This document shows, piece after piece, positions 13,937 through 13,971 of a DNA stretch of 13,971 nucleotides (position 1 is the stretch's first letter; every line of letters begins with the position of its first letter). This DNA is from an uncultured Flavobacteriaceae bacterium. GTDB taxonomy: Bacteria; Bacteroidota; Bacteroidia; Flavobacteriales; Flavobacteriaceae. The position numbers and the translations under genes are program-made. The notes under the pieces are model-generated. The model had not been told where the DNA came from. It did no database searches and saw only the letters and a list, made by a program, of their open reading frames with translations. The DNA is taken from positions 1 through 13,971 of the forward strand of contig CAJXEG010000019.1 in NCBI GenBank assembly GCA_913052425.1, in the 5' to 3' direction.

Positions 13937-13971
13937 ATGAACAGAAAACAATTTCTATCACTTGCTGGAGT
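13937..13971 (+). CDS. N-terminus of a further operon gene, cut by the window edge
   Basis: ATG 13937 opens 12 bases after the previous stop and reads MNRKQFLSLAG to the edge. Such a start (N-R-K/R-x-F-L) is common in exported Bacteroidota proteins with a Tat-type or Sec signal, including sugar isomerase/epimerase-like TIM barrels that often follow GMC/subunit 3 pairs. The product cannot be named from 11 residues. Spacing places it in the nagB operon. Confidence 0.6.
   Translation, partial: MNRKQFLSLAG

Noticed and set aside
1..13971. Search for tRNA/rRNA genes, insertion sequences, CRISPR arrays, phage or defence genes
   Set aside because: No direct-repeat arrays, transposase motifs, terminal inverted repeats, tRNA cloverleafs or defence-type domains were seen. 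Coding density and gene types look like ordinary chromosome.

Overview
The window looks like the chromosome of a marine-type member of the Bacteroidota, most likely a Flavobacteriaceae relative. The reasons are the A/T-rich sequence, exact or near matches to the Bacteroidota -7 promoter box TAnnTTTG, weak Shine-Dalgarno signals with A-rich leaders, and gene families typical of the group: a ZapA / 6S-like RNA / RNase Y run, a NagB deaminase fused to a PIG-L deacetylase, and a GMC oxidoreductase paired with a gluconate 2-dehydrogenase subunit 3-like lipoprotein. The genus cannot be told from the sequence alone.

Left part (1-3105), housekeeping. A secreted protein starts at the left edge on the minus strand (98 down to 1). 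Facing it is a broken gene for a small membrane protein with a bacterial PH-like domain (211-632), with one frameshift and one in-frame stop. Next come a small coiled-coil protein, zapA, a roughly 165-nt structured RNA that fits 6S RNA, and rny (RNase Y). The 6S-like RNA ends in a T-run only 20 nt before the rny start codon, so rny probably depends on read-through or on a promoter inside the RNA gene.

Middle part (3106-5988), membrane proteins. A TauE/SafE-family permease on the minus strand abuts rny tail to tail with no spacer. It is divergent from an EamA/DMT-family transporter. A DUF5009/COG4299 membrane acyltransferase related to HGSNAT/NagX follows.

Right part (6065-13971), two forward gene groups separated by a minus-strand cutC. 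Group one is DUF4212 small subunit, sodium/solute symporter, and secreted SGNH/GDSL esterase, with an exact -7 box upstream. Group two is NagB-PIG-L fusion, GMC oxidoreductase with a CxxCxxCxxxC cluster, gluconate 2-dehydrogenase subunit 3-like lipoprotein, and the first codons of another gene, all tightly spaced.

Taken together, the right two thirds suggest amino-sugar or glycoside use. An HGSNAT/NagX-like protein and an esterase would handle acetyl groups, a sodium symporter would import an acid or sugar, the NagB-PIG-L protein would feed GlcN-6-P into glycolysis, and an exported flavin/Fe-S dehydrogenase would oxidise a sugar in the periplasm. This joint role is inferred from neighbourhood and families. 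I saw no mobile element, CRISPR array, tRNA or rRNA, and no clearly new system. The most notable points are the 6S/rny arrangement, the decayed PH-domain gene, and the periplasmic dehydrogenase inside a nagB operon. Every intergenic gap is under about 220 bases, and the largest (1331-1539) holds the 6S-like RNA.
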